64,000 nt of DNA from Nocardia acidivorans NBRC 108247 (GTDB lineage: Bacteria > Actinomycetota > Actinomycetes > Mycobacteriales > Mycobacteriaceae): the NCBI RefSeq assembly GCF_001625085.1, contig NZ_BDAW01000036.1:1-64000 (forward strand), given 5' to 3'. Shown piece by piece: positions 42,016-50,821 of this stretch; the first letter of the stretch is position 1; the number at the start of each line of letters is the position of its first letter. Under the pieces are notes generated by a model. The model ran no database searches. It worked only from the letters and a program-made list of their open reading frames with translations, and was not told the origin of the DNA. Both the position numbers and the translations under genes were made by a program.

Positions 42016-42264
42016 TTGTCCGAGCACGAAAAGGGCGGGTTCCGCGAAGGCTTCGAAGGCACCGTGGAAGGTGCCAAGGGCAAAATCAAGGAGGCCGCCG
42101 GCACCGTCGTCGGCAATGATGAGCTCCGTGAAGAGGGCCGGGCCCAGCAGAGCAAGGCGGAGTCCCAGCGCGAGGCGGCCGCTCGTGAGGCCGAGGCCGA
42201 GAAGGCCCGCGCCGAAGCCGAGATCGACAAGCAGCGTCAGCGCGCGTATCAGCAGAACGACTAA
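42016..42264 (+). CDS. CsbD-like stress protein
   Basis: 82 residues from TTG 42016, which has GGAGG eight bases before. GFREGFEGTVEGAKGKIKEA with AGTVVGNDELREEGRAQQSK is the CsbD-like pattern, extended by a charged Ala/Glu/Arg helix (about 45-80). Bacillus CsbD is a SigB-dependent general stress protein, and the SigF-type promoter here agrees. Function unknown. Confidence 0.85.
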   Translation: MSEHEKGGFREGFEGTVEGAKGKIKEAAGTVVGNDELREEGRAQQSKAESQREAAAREAEAEKARAEAEIDKQRQRAYQQND

Positions 42265-42301
42265 CGGCTGATCGTGCTCTGAACTGATCGAGCACAACCG
42301 G

Positions 42302-42331
42302 ATCGCCCGGCGGGAACACCCGCCGGGCGAT
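42302..42331 (+). terminator. GC-rich terminator hairpin after csbD
   Basis: Perfect 13-base arms (42302-42314 and 42319-42331) with the loop AACA. No T run follows, as is common in high-GC actinobacteria. Confidence 0.65.
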
Positions 42332-42385
42332 TCCCGTGCGCGGGTGCTGTGGGAAATGCCACCGACCGGCACCGGGGCGGCATAT

Positions 42386-42399
42386 TGAAACCTGTTCCA
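42386..42399. promoter_or_regulatory. KstR-type operator before the thioesterase gene
   Basis: TGAAACCTGTTCCA fits TnnAACnnGTTnnA at every fixed position and has the same core (AACCTGTT) as the box at 12188. It ends 57 bases before the GTG. Confidence 0.65.
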
Positions 42400-42456
42400 A
42401 CCGTATGTTAGGTCTGGGAGCAGTGGTTTGATCAACTGAACTGGACAGGTGGACCC

Positions 42457-43290
42457 GTGGTGGATGTGCCCGCGTATTTCGATGAGGTGGACGGTGGCTT
42501 CGTGCCCACCGGGTACGCCGCCAGTCAGTGGTCCGCGGCGCAGGTGGTCGGACCCGCGCTCTGCGGGCTGATGGCGCGGGAGCTGGAGCGCGCGCACGCC
42601 ACCGACGGTTTCGTCCCCGTACGCCTCACCGTCGACATGTTCAGCGCGGCCCGCTTCGAGCACACCACCACGCCGATGGTCCGGGTGCGCGACGGTAAAC
42701 GCATTCGCGTCGCGGATGTGACGGTGGTGCAGGGCGGCAAGGTGGCCGCACGGGCCTCGGCGGTACTGCTGCAACCCTCGGAACAGCCGCCAGGGGCGCT
42801 GTGGCGGCGCGAATTCGAGCCGTCCCCGCCCGCACTCGATATCGCGTCCCCGTCACCGCTGCCGCAGATTCCGCTCTTCAACAGCGACGGCAATCCGAAC
42901 CAGTGGTCCTCGGTGCCCACCGAACATGAGAACGCCACCCGCAAGCGCACCTGGCAGAACCCGATCCGGGTGATCGCGGGGGAGGAGCTGTCCCCGTTCA
43001 CCCGCGCCGCGGTGGTCGGCGAGGCCACCAGCATGATGACCAACTGGGGTGACGCGGGCATCGGATTCATCAATACCGATATGACACTTGCCCTTTCGCG
43101 CATGCCGGAGGGCTATGAGATCGGTGTGCAGGCGGACAGCCACTTCAGCGAACGCGGTATGGCGGTCGGGGTGGCGACGCTGTTCGATCGGCGCGGATCC
43201 TTCGGCAGCGCCATGGTCACCTCGGTCTCCAACGCCGCGCGCCAGATCAGCAGCGCCCAGCTCGACGCGGTGATGATCGCGCGCAGCTGA
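42457..43290 (+). CDS. acyl-CoA thioesterase-like protein (double hotdog)
   Basis: 277 residues. Two hotdog halves in the style of TesB: VPVRLTVDMFSAARFEHTTT in the first and INTDMTLALSRMPEGYEIGV, QADSHFSERGMAVGVATLFD in the second. Such proteins hydrolyse acyl-CoA to free acid and CoA. GTG 42457 follows AGGTGGA. The KstR-type box suggests a role in sterol side-chain or ring catabolism. Confidence 0.82.
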   Translation: MVDVPAYFDEVDGGFVPTGYAASQWSAAQVVGPALCGLMARELERAHATDGFVPVRLTVDMFSAARFEHTTTPMVRVRDGKRIRVADVTVVQGGKVAARASAVLLQPSEQPPGALWRREFEPSPPALDIASPSPLPQIPLFNSDGNPNQWSSVPTEHENATRKRTWQNPIRVIAGEELSPFTRAAVVGEATSMMTNWGDAGIGFINTDMTLALSRMPEGYEIGVQADSHFSERGMAVGVATLFDRRGSFGSAMVTSVSNAARQISSAQLDAVMIARS

Positions 43291-43490
43291 GCGGGGCGAA
43301 CCCTATGACAGACGTCCCGGGCCGTGTCAGAATATGACGAGGTTGAGACTACAGCCGCTCCGGTTCGTGCACGGAGCCGTCCCCCGGGGGTAAACCGAGG
43401 GGGACAGTAGTATTCGCCTGCGCCACAGGCGACAACTCGTCATGTGCTCCGTGCGCGTAACTGGAATTCCCTGTTTCGGGAGGTCTAGTC

Positions 43491-43871
43491 ATGTCAGCAA
43501 TCGCTGTGTTGCAGCGCGATGTCCGCCCCGACGCCGGATCGAGCCATCCACCCCCGCCGCCGGACCGGCGTTGCGTCATCGTGCGCGTCGATGGTGAAAT
43601 CGACGCCGCCGTGCTCGCGGAGTTCACCGCGGCGCTCGATGAGGCCGTGGCCGCGAGCACGCGCGCCGTGGTCGTCGATCTACGCCGGGCGCGGTTCCTG
43701 AGCATCGGTGGCGCGCTCGCGCTGGCCACAGCGAAGGTGTCCGCGTCGGCGCGCGGAGTCGATCTGCGCGTGATCGCCGTCCGCCGGGAGATCGAGCGCG
43801 TGCTCGAGGTGACCGGGGTGCGGCCGCTGTTCTACTGGTATCAGTCGGTTCAGGCGGCTTTGGAAGCTTAG
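43491..43871 (+). CDS. STAS-domain anti-sigma factor antagonist
   Basis: 126 residues. The STAS fold appears as CVIVRVDGEIDAAVLAEFTA, RAVVVDLRRARFLSIGGALA and VRREIERVLEVTGVRPLF. The Ser in RFLSIGG is at the usual phosphorylation position. It should bind an RsbW-type kinase such as UsfX, 1 kb downstream. A Pro stretch (HPPPPPD) lies before the domain. Confidence 0.85.
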   Translation: MSAIAVLQRDVRPDAGSSHPPPPPDRRCVIVRVDGEIDAAVLAEFTAALDEAVAASTRAVVVDLRRARFLSIGGALALATAKVSASARGVDLRVIAVRREIERVLEVTGVRPLFYWYQSVQAALEA

Positions 43872-44639
43872 TTGCCGACGCAGATAGGATGGGGCCGAGC
43901 GGATTTCGGCCCCACCGATCCGCTCCCGGAAGCTCATTCCGCAGCGGATAATCATGAGGTGATACCCAGCGGGGAACTCTCCAACGATGCGCAGGCGCTC
44001 GATCAGGTGATCGGGGTTGGCCGTCCCCACAGTGTCGGCAGCTTCCGATTCTGGTCCGCCGACCAGCGGTGGGAATGGTCCGACGAGGTGGCCGTCATGC
44101 ACGGCTACGCCCCCGGAACCGTGGAACCGACCACCGATTTGCTGCTCATGCACAAGCATCCGGAGGACCGCGCCCAGGTCGCCACCTCCCTTGCCCGGGC
44201 TGTCGAGAACGGGGAGCCGTTCTGCAGCCGCCACCGCATCGCCGATACCGGCGGTGTGGTGCACCATGTGATCGTGGTGGGTGACCATATGGTCGACGAC
44301 GCCAACAGGGTGGTCGGCACCACCGGCTACTACATCGACGTAACCGACACACTGGCCGAACATCGGCAGGAGACCTTGGACGGCACGCTGCCCGAGCTCT
44401 ACCGGGCCCGCGCCGTCATCGAACAGGCCAAGGGGGCGTTGATGCTGGTCTACGGCATCAGCGCCGAACAGGCTTTTCGGGTGCTGACCTGGCGATCTCA
44501 GGAAACCAACACCAAACTTCGGACCCTCTCCCAGCATCTGGTCGCCGAGGCGGTCGATATGGGCGGCGCGGCGGTCGAGCTGCGCACCCGCTTCGATCAC
44601 CTGCTGTTGACGGTGCACGAACGGCTCGAACCGGATTAA
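43872..44639 (+). CDS. PAS-ANTAR putative RNA-binding antiterminator
   Basis: 255 residues. A PAS-like domain (about 55-160: FRFWSADQRWEWSDEVAVMH through GTTGYYIDVTD) precedes an ANTAR domain (about 178-235: RARAVIEQAKGALMLVYGIS, FRVLTWRSQETNTKLRTLSQ). ANTAR domains bind paired RNA hairpins to prevent termination. TTG 43872 directly follows the STAS stop; GTG 43959 is the alternative and would still keep both domains. Confidence 0.83.
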   Translation: MPTQIGWGRADFGPTDPLPEAHSAADNHEVIPSGELSNDAQALDQVIGVGRPHSVGSFRFWSADQRWEWSDEVAVMHGYAPGTVEPTTDLLLMHKHPEDRAQVATSLARAVENGEPFCSRHRIADTGGVVHHVIVVGDHMVDDANRVVGTTGYYIDVTDTLAEHRQETLDGTLPELYRARAVIEQAKGALMLVYGISAEQAFRVLTWRSQETNTKLRTLSQHLVAEAVDMGGAAVELRTRFDHLLLTVHERLEPD

Positions 44640-44653
44640 TCTGCCTCGCAGAC

Positions 44654-44678
44654 GTTTCGACACATAACGCCCGGGTAT
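44654..44678 (+). promoter_or_regulatory. SigF-type promoter of usfX-sigF
   Basis: GTTT (44654-44657), 15 bases, GGGTAT (44673-44678). This equals the SigF consensus of mycobacteria, whose usfX-sigF operon is autoregulated. The leader to ATG 44850 would be about 165 bases. Confidence 0.75.
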
Positions 44679-44849
44679 CGCATCGAGTAACGAGCCGGAT
44701 GCCGCTATCTGGCGTAAAAACCTCATGCGATCGACATCCGAGAAACCAGTGAATGCTCGAAGATGATGCATCGGACGAATGGATCGGACAACGGCCGGGC
44801 GCGGCGTATTCCGTCTCTGTGGCTCGGCGACCCGGGGACGGAGTTACGC

Positions 44850-45281
44850 ATGAGTGAGTGGACATCACAGCCGATGACGGACACCAGTGTGGTCGGTATC
44901 CGCATACCAGCGGAGCTGGGGCAGTTGACGATGCTGCGCGCACTGGCCGAAACCGTGGCCCTGATAGGCGATTTCGCCCTGGACGAGGTGACCGATATCC
45001 GGGTGGCCGTCGATGAGGTGGCGACGGCGCTGATCGTGGCCTCGGTGCCCGGCAGTGGCATCGACTGCGAGTTCGACTACGACGGGCTGCGCATGCGGGT
45101 CCGGGTCTCGGGGGTGGCGGCCCAGAGCGGCAGTCTGGACGAGGGCGGATTCGGCTGGCATGTGCTCCGGACGCTGACCGAAAGCATTTCCGCGCAGTCG
45201 GGTCCGTACGACGCGATGACGGGGGGATTTCCGACAACAGTGGAATTCTGCCGATCACGAGGTGAAAGCGATGGCGGATGA
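44850..45281 (+). CDS. usfX: anti-sigma factor, RsbW/UsfX type
   Basis: 143 residues with a small GHKL ATPase-like fold: IRVAVDEVATALIVASVPGS and FGWHVLRTLTESISAQ. It lacks the usual N-box Asn (VDEVATALI), as does Mycobacterium tuberculosis UsfX (VDEVCTRLI), so this looks like an orthologue. It should hold SigF until released by STAS antagonists. ATG 44850 follows CGGAG; its end overlaps sigF by 11 bases. Confidence 0.85.
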   Translation: MSEWTSQPMTDTSVVGIRIPAELGQLTMLRALAETVALIGDFALDEVTDIRVAVDEVATALIVASVPGSGIDCEFDYDGLRMRVRVSGVAAQSGSLDEGGFGWHVLRTLTESISAQSGPYDAMTGGFPTTVEFCRSRGESDGG

Positions 45282-46089
45282 GCGCAGCCCCCGCCGTGCC
45301 CGCTCCGGGGCCGATTCACACAGCCGCGGCGACAGTTACGACAATATCGAGCCCATGTTCCAGGATCTGGCCGCGCTCGATCGGTCCGATCCGCAATGGG
45401 AGGTCATGCGCGAGAAGGTGATCGGCCGCTGTATGCCGCTGGCCGACCATATCGCGCGCCGCTTCGCCGGGCGCGGGGAGACCTTCGACGATCTGCTCCA
45501 GGTCGCGCGCGTGGGCCTGGTGCAGGCCGTGGACCGTTTCGACGTCACGCGCGGCACCTCATTCCTGGCCTTCGCGGTGCCCACGGTGATGGGGGAGGTG
45601 CGCAGGCATTTCCGCGACAACACCTGGGCGGTGCGAGTTCCGCGGCGCACCAAGGAGATTCAGCTCGAAATGACCGGTGTCATCGAGCGATTGGCGCAGC
45701 GCACCGGCCGGATGCCCAAGGCCCGCGAGATCGCCGCGGAAATGGATGTGGATCTCATCGAGGTCACCCAGGCGCTGATCGCGGGCAATGCCTATCAGCT
45801 CTCCTCGATCGACGCGGTCACCAGCGATGACGGGGAGAACGCGCCGCTGTCGCTGCGGGAGGTGCTCGGTGAACCCGAACCCCGCTATGACCGGGTGGAC
45901 GAATATCTCGCGGTTCGCCCGCTCATCGCCGAGCTGCCCGAACGGGAGAAGCGCATCCTGGTGATGCGCTTCTTCGACGCCAGAACCCAGCAGGACATCG
46001 CCGCCGAACTGGGCATCTCGCAGATGCACGTCTCGCGCATCCTCACCAGGACCCTGACCTGGCTCCGCGAGCAGGCCCTGGCCGATTGA
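45271..46089 (+). CDS. sigF: RNA polymerase sigma factor, SigF (SigB/F/G) type
   Basis: 272 residues. Region 2 is ADHIARRFAGRGETFDDLLQ, VARVGLVQAVDRFDVTRGTS with FLAFAVPTVMGEVRRHFRD; region 3 has QLEMTGVIERLAQRTGRMPK; region 4 is LPEREKRILVMRFFDARTQQ, DIAAELGISQMHVSRILTRT. It directs stress-response transcription. ATG 45271 has GAGGTG; GTG 45262 is possible. Overlaps usfX and shares its SigF-type promoter. Confidence 0.93.
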   Translation: MADERSPRRARSGADSHSRGDSYDNIEPMFQDLAALDRSDPQWEVMREKVIGRCMPLADHIARRFAGRGETFDDLLQVARVGLVQAVDRFDVTRGTSFLAFAVPTVMGEVRRHFRDNTWAVRVPRRTKEIQLEMTGVIERLAQRTGRMPKAREIAAEMDVDLIEVTQALIAGNAYQLSSIDAVTSDDGENAPLSLREVLGEPEPRYDRVDEYLAVRPLIAELPEREKRILVMRFFDARTQQDIAAELGISQMHVSRILTRTLTWLREQALAD

Positions 46090-46132
46090 GGCCCGGGCGG
46101 GCCCGGTCGCGGAGTCGACTCGCGGCCGGCGC

Positions 46133-46315
46133 TCAGATGACATCCGGCGGACCGGGCGGCGGCTGCGGAATCGGCGGCACCGGCTCGGGCCGCGGATACG
46201 GGGGAATCGGTTCCGGCGCGGGATCCGGGACCGGAGTGGGCGTCGGGGTGGGTATCGGGTCGGGGGTGGGTGTCGGGGGGACGGGTTCGGGGGCGGGTGG
46301 CACGGGCTGGGTCAT
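46133..46315 (-). CDS. small Pro-rich low-complexity protein
   Basis: 60 residues, about half Pro, in PxP and PTPTP repeats. The strong AGGAGG site seven bases before ATG 46315 and the coupling 23 bases after the upstream gene argue that it is expressed despite the low complexity. No function can be assigned. Confidence 0.55.
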   Translation of the reverse strand: MTQPVPPAPEPVPPTPTPDPIPTPTPTPVPDPAPEPIPPYPRPEPVPPIPQPPPGPPDVI

Positions 46316-46338
46316 CGTTCCTCCTGATTGTTTCGCGG

Positions 46339-47487
46339 TCATTCGGGTGGGCGCAGCAGCGCTCCCACGCCTTCGGGCAGCGCGAGTTCGCCTGTGACGG
46401 GCACTATTTCGCTGCCGGCGGCGAGCGCGGCCGCGGGGATGGCCTCATCGGCGCGGCGGATGACGGCGTGGCCGGAGAGTTCGGCCGCCGCGATGCCGAC
46501 CTCGGTGTGGTGCGCGCCGCGCAGGATTCGGGTGTGCGCGAGCGCCGCGCCGTCGATGAGCAGATGTGCGACGTTGTGTGCGCGCAGGGCGGCGGTGGTG
46601 TCGACCAGACCGCCGGTGGTCAGTCCCGGCCGCCCGCGCGTGGCGCGGAATCGATCGCAGACGGTGCGCTGACGGGCCTCGCCGCACTCGGTCACGATCT
46701 TGTCGATCTGCGCGGCGGCACAGCGGCGATCGCCGTCCACCTCCACAATCCGCCGGGGCGTGGCGAGTTCGGGCGGCCACGGATTCGCCGTTGCCGCGCC
46801 GCCGCCGCGCGATTCGGCCCGGCCGGATTCGATCGCGGCGCGGACGGCGGCGCGGGCGGCGGGTTCGCCGGTCAGCACGACCAGGGTCGCCTGCACCTGA
46901 TCGGCCAGCGCGCCGGTCTCGTCGGCAATGCGATGCACCCCGTGCCGCACCAGATCCAGGGCCTGTCGACGCGCAGCCCGCGGCGGGCGGCCGCGACCGC
47001 GCCGATTCGGCAGCCGACCCGCCGTGCTGTCGACGGTGCGGGTCACGGTGTCGCCATTGTGGTCGGTGCCGACAATGCGCGCACCCAGGTGTGCCACGGC
47101 GGCCACCACGTGCGGGACCCGCGGTAACCGCTGTTCGAGCAGTGGCAGGAGATACGGCAGCGGTGAGACGCGGACCTCCTCGCGGGACGGTGGCGCCCGG
47201 AGCTGTTCATCCACCAGCACGGTGCTGTGATCGGTGATGAGGGCGCGGCCCGAGCGACCGGGATGCGTCGGTCCCGCGGCGATGGCGATGCCGAGCGCAC
47301 CGATCATCTGCTCGGACGCCCCTGCCGCGGTGAGCTTTTCGGCGATCTCGCGATAGCGCGGCTCCGGACCGCGACGGGCGTCCGCGGTCGAGTCGGTGCT
47401 GTCGAAGTACACCGAGGCGAACGGTCCCGCCCGGTCGATCAGTTCTCGGAGACTTGTTCTGGTCACTCTCGTCGCATACCCCCGCAT
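46339..47487 (-). CDS. Rv2629/Vms1-type (bacterial eRF1-like) protein
   Basis: 382 residues from ATG 47487. The N-terminus (ELIDRAGPFASVYFDSTDST) and C-terminal LLIDGAALAHTRILRGAHHT match mycobacterial Rv2629 and the baeRF/Vms1 release-factor-like family proposed for peptidyl-tRNA cleavage or ribosome rescue in stress. Rv2629 belongs to the hypoxia response of M. tuberculosis. ATG 47502 is the alternative start. Followed by the Pro-rich gene. Confidence 0.75.
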   Translation of the reverse strand: MRGYATRVTRTSLRELIDRAGPFASVYFDSTDSTADARRGPEPRYREIAEKLTAAGASEQMIGALGIAIAAGPTHPGRSGRALITDHSTVLVDEQLRAPPSREEVRVSPLPYLLPLLEQRLPRVPHVVAAVAHLGARIVGTDHNGDTVTRTVDSTAGRLPNRRGRGRPPRAARRQALDLVRHGVHRIADETGALADQVQATLVVLTGEPAARAAVRAAIESGRAESRGGGAATANPWPPELATPRRIVEVDGDRRCAAAQIDKIVTECGEARQRTVCDRFRATRGRPGLTTGGLVDTTAALRAHNVAHLLIDGAALAHTRILRGAHHTEVGIAAAELSGHAVIRRADEAIPAAALAAGSEIVPVTGELALPEGVGALLRPPE

Positions 47488-47643
47488 CCAGTCGGCAATC
47501 ATGACGGCCCGGCGACACGCAAGACGCGATCGGCACAGTGTGGTCTCGATGCGGACTCGAACATGGCACGGCGGAGTGTCGCCACCTACCTCGGGTTTAC
47601 GCTCGCCAGGACCGCCGAGCCACTGAAACGTGTTGGGAGTGTC

Positions 47644-49047
47644 TTGTTCTTTGTCCGGCGAATTCTTGCCGCCGTCTTGCTGATCGGCGGATTCGCGGGA
47701 GTCGCGCACGCTCAACCCGCCGATCCGCAACCTTCCGGCACACCAATCTCTGGAATGCTGCCAGCCTTTCAGCGGTGGATCGACGCGGTGGTGCCGCCTC
47801 CCGCGTTCCCCATCGCGCCCGCCACGCCGCTGGTGGACGCCGGCGGGCTGTCCCCGGATCTGGCCGCCCTGCGCGCGGCCACGCTGCCGACCCCGATCGG
47901 GGATGCGTTCGTGGACGAATGGCCCGCGCGGCTGGAGGATTTCAGCGCAGGTCAGCTCATTGCCTGGCGTGATGTGACGGCCACGGCCGGACCCGCGCTG
48001 ATCGCGCCGGTGAAGCAGGTGGTGCAGCTCAAATATCGCACCACCGATTCCCATGGCGCGGCCTCGTACGCCATCGCCTCACTGGCCCTGCCTGCGGGGG
48101 AGTGGACCGGCGGGGACGAGCGGCCGGTGGTGGTACACAATCTGCCGATCAATTCGCTCGGCCGCGATTGCAATCCGAGTTACACACTGGCACATGGTTT
48201 TTCGACCAGCACCAATCTGGCGGAGTATCTGCCGCCGACCACCCAGCTGGCGCTGCTGCGCGGCTACGCGGTGCTGATCACGGACCACGAGGGTCCGCGC
48301 ATGGCCTATGCCGAACCGTTCGTGGCCGGGCACGCGGTGCTGGATTCCATTCGCGCCGTGCGCGGTTCGATGCCCCATGAGTTCGGCGACAGTCGCTTCG
48401 GGATCATCGGATACTCGGGCGGGGCCATCGCCACCAAGGGTGCGGTCAAGCTCATGGCCGACTACGCCCCGGAACTGGTGGATGTGGTGGTCGGGGCGGC
48501 TATGGGCGGGGTGCCCGCCGATTACGAGCTGCTCTCGCGCAGTATGAACGCCAATCTGGCCTCCGGGGTGTTCATGGCCGCCACCTTCGCCATCGGGCGG
48601 GAGCGGCCGGAGATCCTGGCGCATATGAACAATCTGGCGCAGTGGGCCGCCCTGGTCATGAAGGACACCTGTATGAATTCATACGGGCTGCCCGGAATCC
48701 TGCAGCTGCCCATGGATATCGCCGCCAACTTCCCGGATCCGCTGCACAGCGCGCTGGCACAGGACATCTACCGGGTGACCCGGATGGATGGGATGAAATC
48801 GCCTGTGCCGCTGTATATCTACAACGGCGGTCAGGAGTTCTGGATCCCGTCCGAGGGTGCGCGGAACCTCTACAACGAGCAGTGCGCGCTGGGTGTACCG
48901 GCGCTGTATCGCAGTGTGCCGGGTGAGCACATCATCGCCGCGTTCACCGGTTTCCCGGAGTCGCTGGAGTGGCTCGGCGAACGGCTCGGCGGCGTCCCCG
49001 CACCCGACGAATGTCGAACCGGCCCAACGGTTCACCCGGCGAGCTGA
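47644..49047 (+). CDS. secreted lipase (LIP family)
   Basis: About 467 residues with a signal peptide (FFVRRILAAVLLIGGFAGVA then HAQPADP). The nucleophile Ser is in GIIGYSGGAIATKG, and His is in PGEHIIAAFTGFPESLEWLG. These features fit secretory lipase-family serine hydrolases such as those of Nocardia and Candida LIP. TTG 47644 (after GGGAG) gives a normal short signal; ATG 47563 would add 27 residues. Probably hydrolyses triglycerides or esters outside the cell. Confidence 0.83.
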   Translation: MFFVRRILAAVLLIGGFAGVAHAQPADPQPSGTPISGMLPAFQRWIDAVVPPPAFPIAPATPLVDAGGLSPDLAALRAATLPTPIGDAFVDEWPARLEDFSAGQLIAWRDVTATAGPALIAPVKQVVQLKYRTTDSHGAASYAIASLALPAGEWTGGDERPVVVHNLPINSLGRDCNPSYTLAHGFSTSTNLAEYLPPTTQLALLRGYAVLITDHEGPRMAYAEPFVAGHAVLDSIRAVRGSMPHEFGDSRFGIIGYSGGAIATKGAVKLMADYAPELVDVVVGAAMGGVPADYELLSRSMNANLASGVFMAATFAIGRERPEILAHMNNLAQWAALVMKDTCMNSYGLPGILQLPMDIAANFPDPLHSALAQDIYRVTRMDGMKSPVPLYIYNGGQEFWIPSEGARNLYNEQCALGVPALYRSVPGEHIIAAFTGFPESLEWLGERLGGVPAPDECRTGPTVHPAS

Positions 49048-49050
49048 ACT

Positions 49051-49074
49051 GCCCCCGGCCACGCGGCCGGGGGC
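49051..49074. terminator. terminator hairpin between lipase and accD genes
   Basis: GCCCCCGGCC (49051-49060), loop ACGC, GGCCGGGGGC (49065-49074): perfect 10-base arms between two convergent genes. Confidence 0.7.
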
Positions 49075-49089
49075 GGTGACGTCGCTACC

Positions 49090-50640
49090 TCACATCGGGA
49101 AGAGGTTGTGCTTGCGCGGGTTGTGCTTGCGCACCGCACCCTTGTCGCGCAGCAACTGCAGGGCCTTGCGGATCTCCAGGCGGGTCGCCGAGGGCTCGAT
49201 GACCGCGTCGATATAGCCGCGCTCGGCCGCGGTCCACGGGGTGGCGACGGTGGCGTTGTAGAAGTCGATCATGCCCTGCCGCACCGCCTCCCGCTCCTCC
49301 GGCGGGGTGGCCTCGAGCTGGCGCTTGCCCACGATCGGGATCATGGACTCCGCGCCCATGACCGCCAGTCGCGCGGTCGGCCAGGCCAGCGAGATATCCG
49401 CGCCGAGTTGCTTGCAGCCCATGACCGCGTAGCCGCCGCCGTACGCCTTGCGGGTCACGACGGTGACGATCGGAACGGTCGCCTCGATGAGCGCGCGGAA
49501 CATGCGCCCGCCGCGCTTGATGACGTGGTTGCGCTCCTCGTCCACGCCCGGCAACACGCCCGGGGTGTCGACCACGTAGACCAGCGGCATATTGAAGGCG
49601 TCGCAGAGCCGGATGAAATGCGCGGCCTTGTCCGAGCAGGCGGCATCGAGCGCGCCGCCGAGCACCAGCGGCTGATTGGCGATCACACCGACCGGCCGGC
49701 CGTCGACACGCGCGAACCCGGTAATGAGATTCGCGGAGGTCTTCTCGCTGATCTCGTGGAATTCACCGTCGTCGAAGATGCGCAGCAGGATCTCGTGCAT
49801 GTCGTAGCCGACCTTGTCGGCATCGGGCATGAACCTGTCCAGTTCGCGATCGGTATCGGTGAGTTCGGGCTCGAGGCCAGGATTGATCACCGGCGGCTGT
49901 TCCAGGCAGCTGGTCGGCAGGTAGCTCAGGTAGTCGCGCACCCACTTGTAGGCGTCGGCCTCGGTCTTGGCGACGTGGTGCACGGTGCCGTTCCGCTCCA
50001 GCGCCCGCGCGCCGCCCAACTCCTCGGCGGTGACGATCGACCCGGTCACGGCCCGGATGACCTCCGGACCGGTGACGAACATGTACGAATCCTCGGTCGC
50101 CACCAGGACATCCATATTGATGGGCCCGTAGACCGAACCGGCCGCGCACTTGCCGAGCATGACCGCGACCATCGGCACGTAACCGGAGAGGTCTTCCTGC
50201 AACCGGCACATGATGGCGTACCAGGCCAGCGACGCGACGCCGTCCTGAATGCGCGCGCCGCCGGAGTCGTTGATGCAGACCACCGGGCACGCGTTGTTGT
50301 ACGCGAAGTCCATGGCCGCCTTGACGCGGCGACCGAACATCTCGCTGACCGATCCGCCGTACACGGTCTGATCGTGCGAGATGACCACGACCGGGCGGCC
50401 GTCGATATAGCCGCGCCCGGTGATCACGCCGTCGCCGTAGTAGGCGTTGGGGTTGCCGGGCTGGCGGATGAGGGCGCCCATCTCGACGAAGGTCCCCGGG
50501 TCCAGCAGCATTTGCGCGCGTTCTCGCGCACTCGGGATGCCTTTGGCGCGTCGCTTGGCAATGCCCTTCTCGCCGGATGGTTCTTCGGCGATCTCCAGGA
50601 GCTTGCGCAGTTCCGCCAGCTTCTCCGCGGTACCCGTCAT
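49090..50640 (-). CDS. acyl-CoA carboxylase beta chain, AccD4-like
   Basis: 516 residues from ATG 50640 (50667 is possible). TAEKLAELRKLLEIAEEPSG, GIPSARERAQMLLDPGTFVE and CINDSGGARIQDGVASLAWY match the carboxyltransferase subunits, closest by eye to AccD4 including the ending RKHNLFPM. AccD4 carboxylates long acyl-CoA for mycolate condensation and normally lies by pks13-fadD32; no such genes are here, so this may be a paralogue with another acyl range. It needs a biotinylated alpha chain encoded elsewhere. Confidence 0.88.
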   Translation of the reverse strand: MTGTAEKLAELRKLLEIAEEPSGEKGIAKRRAKGIPSARERAQMLLDPGTFVEMGALIRQPGNPNAYYGDGVITGRGYIDGRPVVVISHDQTVYGGSVSEMFGRRVKAAMDFAYNNACPVVCINDSGGARIQDGVASLAWYAIMCRLQEDLSGYVPMVAVMLGKCAAGSVYGPINMDVLVATEDSYMFVTGPEVIRAVTGSIVTAEELGGARALERNGTVHHVAKTEADAYKWVRDYLSYLPTSCLEQPPVINPGLEPELTDTDRELDRFMPDADKVGYDMHEILLRIFDDGEFHEISEKTSANLITGFARVDGRPVGVIANQPLVLGGALDAACSDKAAHFIRLCDAFNMPLVYVVDTPGVLPGVDEERNHVIKRGGRMFRALIEATVPIVTVVTRKAYGGGYAVMGCKQLGADISLAWPTARLAVMGAESMIPIVGKRQLEATPPEEREAVRQGMIDFYNATVATPWTAAERGYIDAVIEPSATRLEIRKALQLLRDKGAVRKHNPRKHNLFPM

Positions 50641-50821
50641 TACTTCGGTCTTGCCTTTCGCGTTCATCAGGTGGGCCGGATCGCAGCCCGGTCGAGCCGG
50701 ATCGGCGGCTCAGCCCGCCACGGTACCTGGCACACCCGGGTCCTAACCACCGAACGCCTCGGTAACCTGTGCCGGGCACCACAGCGGACCAACCGGCTGG
50801 GACAGGGATACACTGCGCCCC

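Noticed and set aside
44990..45030. Loss of the N-box Asn in the RsbW-type protein as a sign of inactivation
   Set aside because: M. tuberculosis UsfX also lacks it at this position, so it is a trait of the subgroup.
46133..46315. Treating the Pro-rich frame as random low-complexity DNA
   Set aside because: The strong AGGAGG site at good spacing and the close coupling to the upstream gene favour a real, if odd, gene; kept at moderate confidence.
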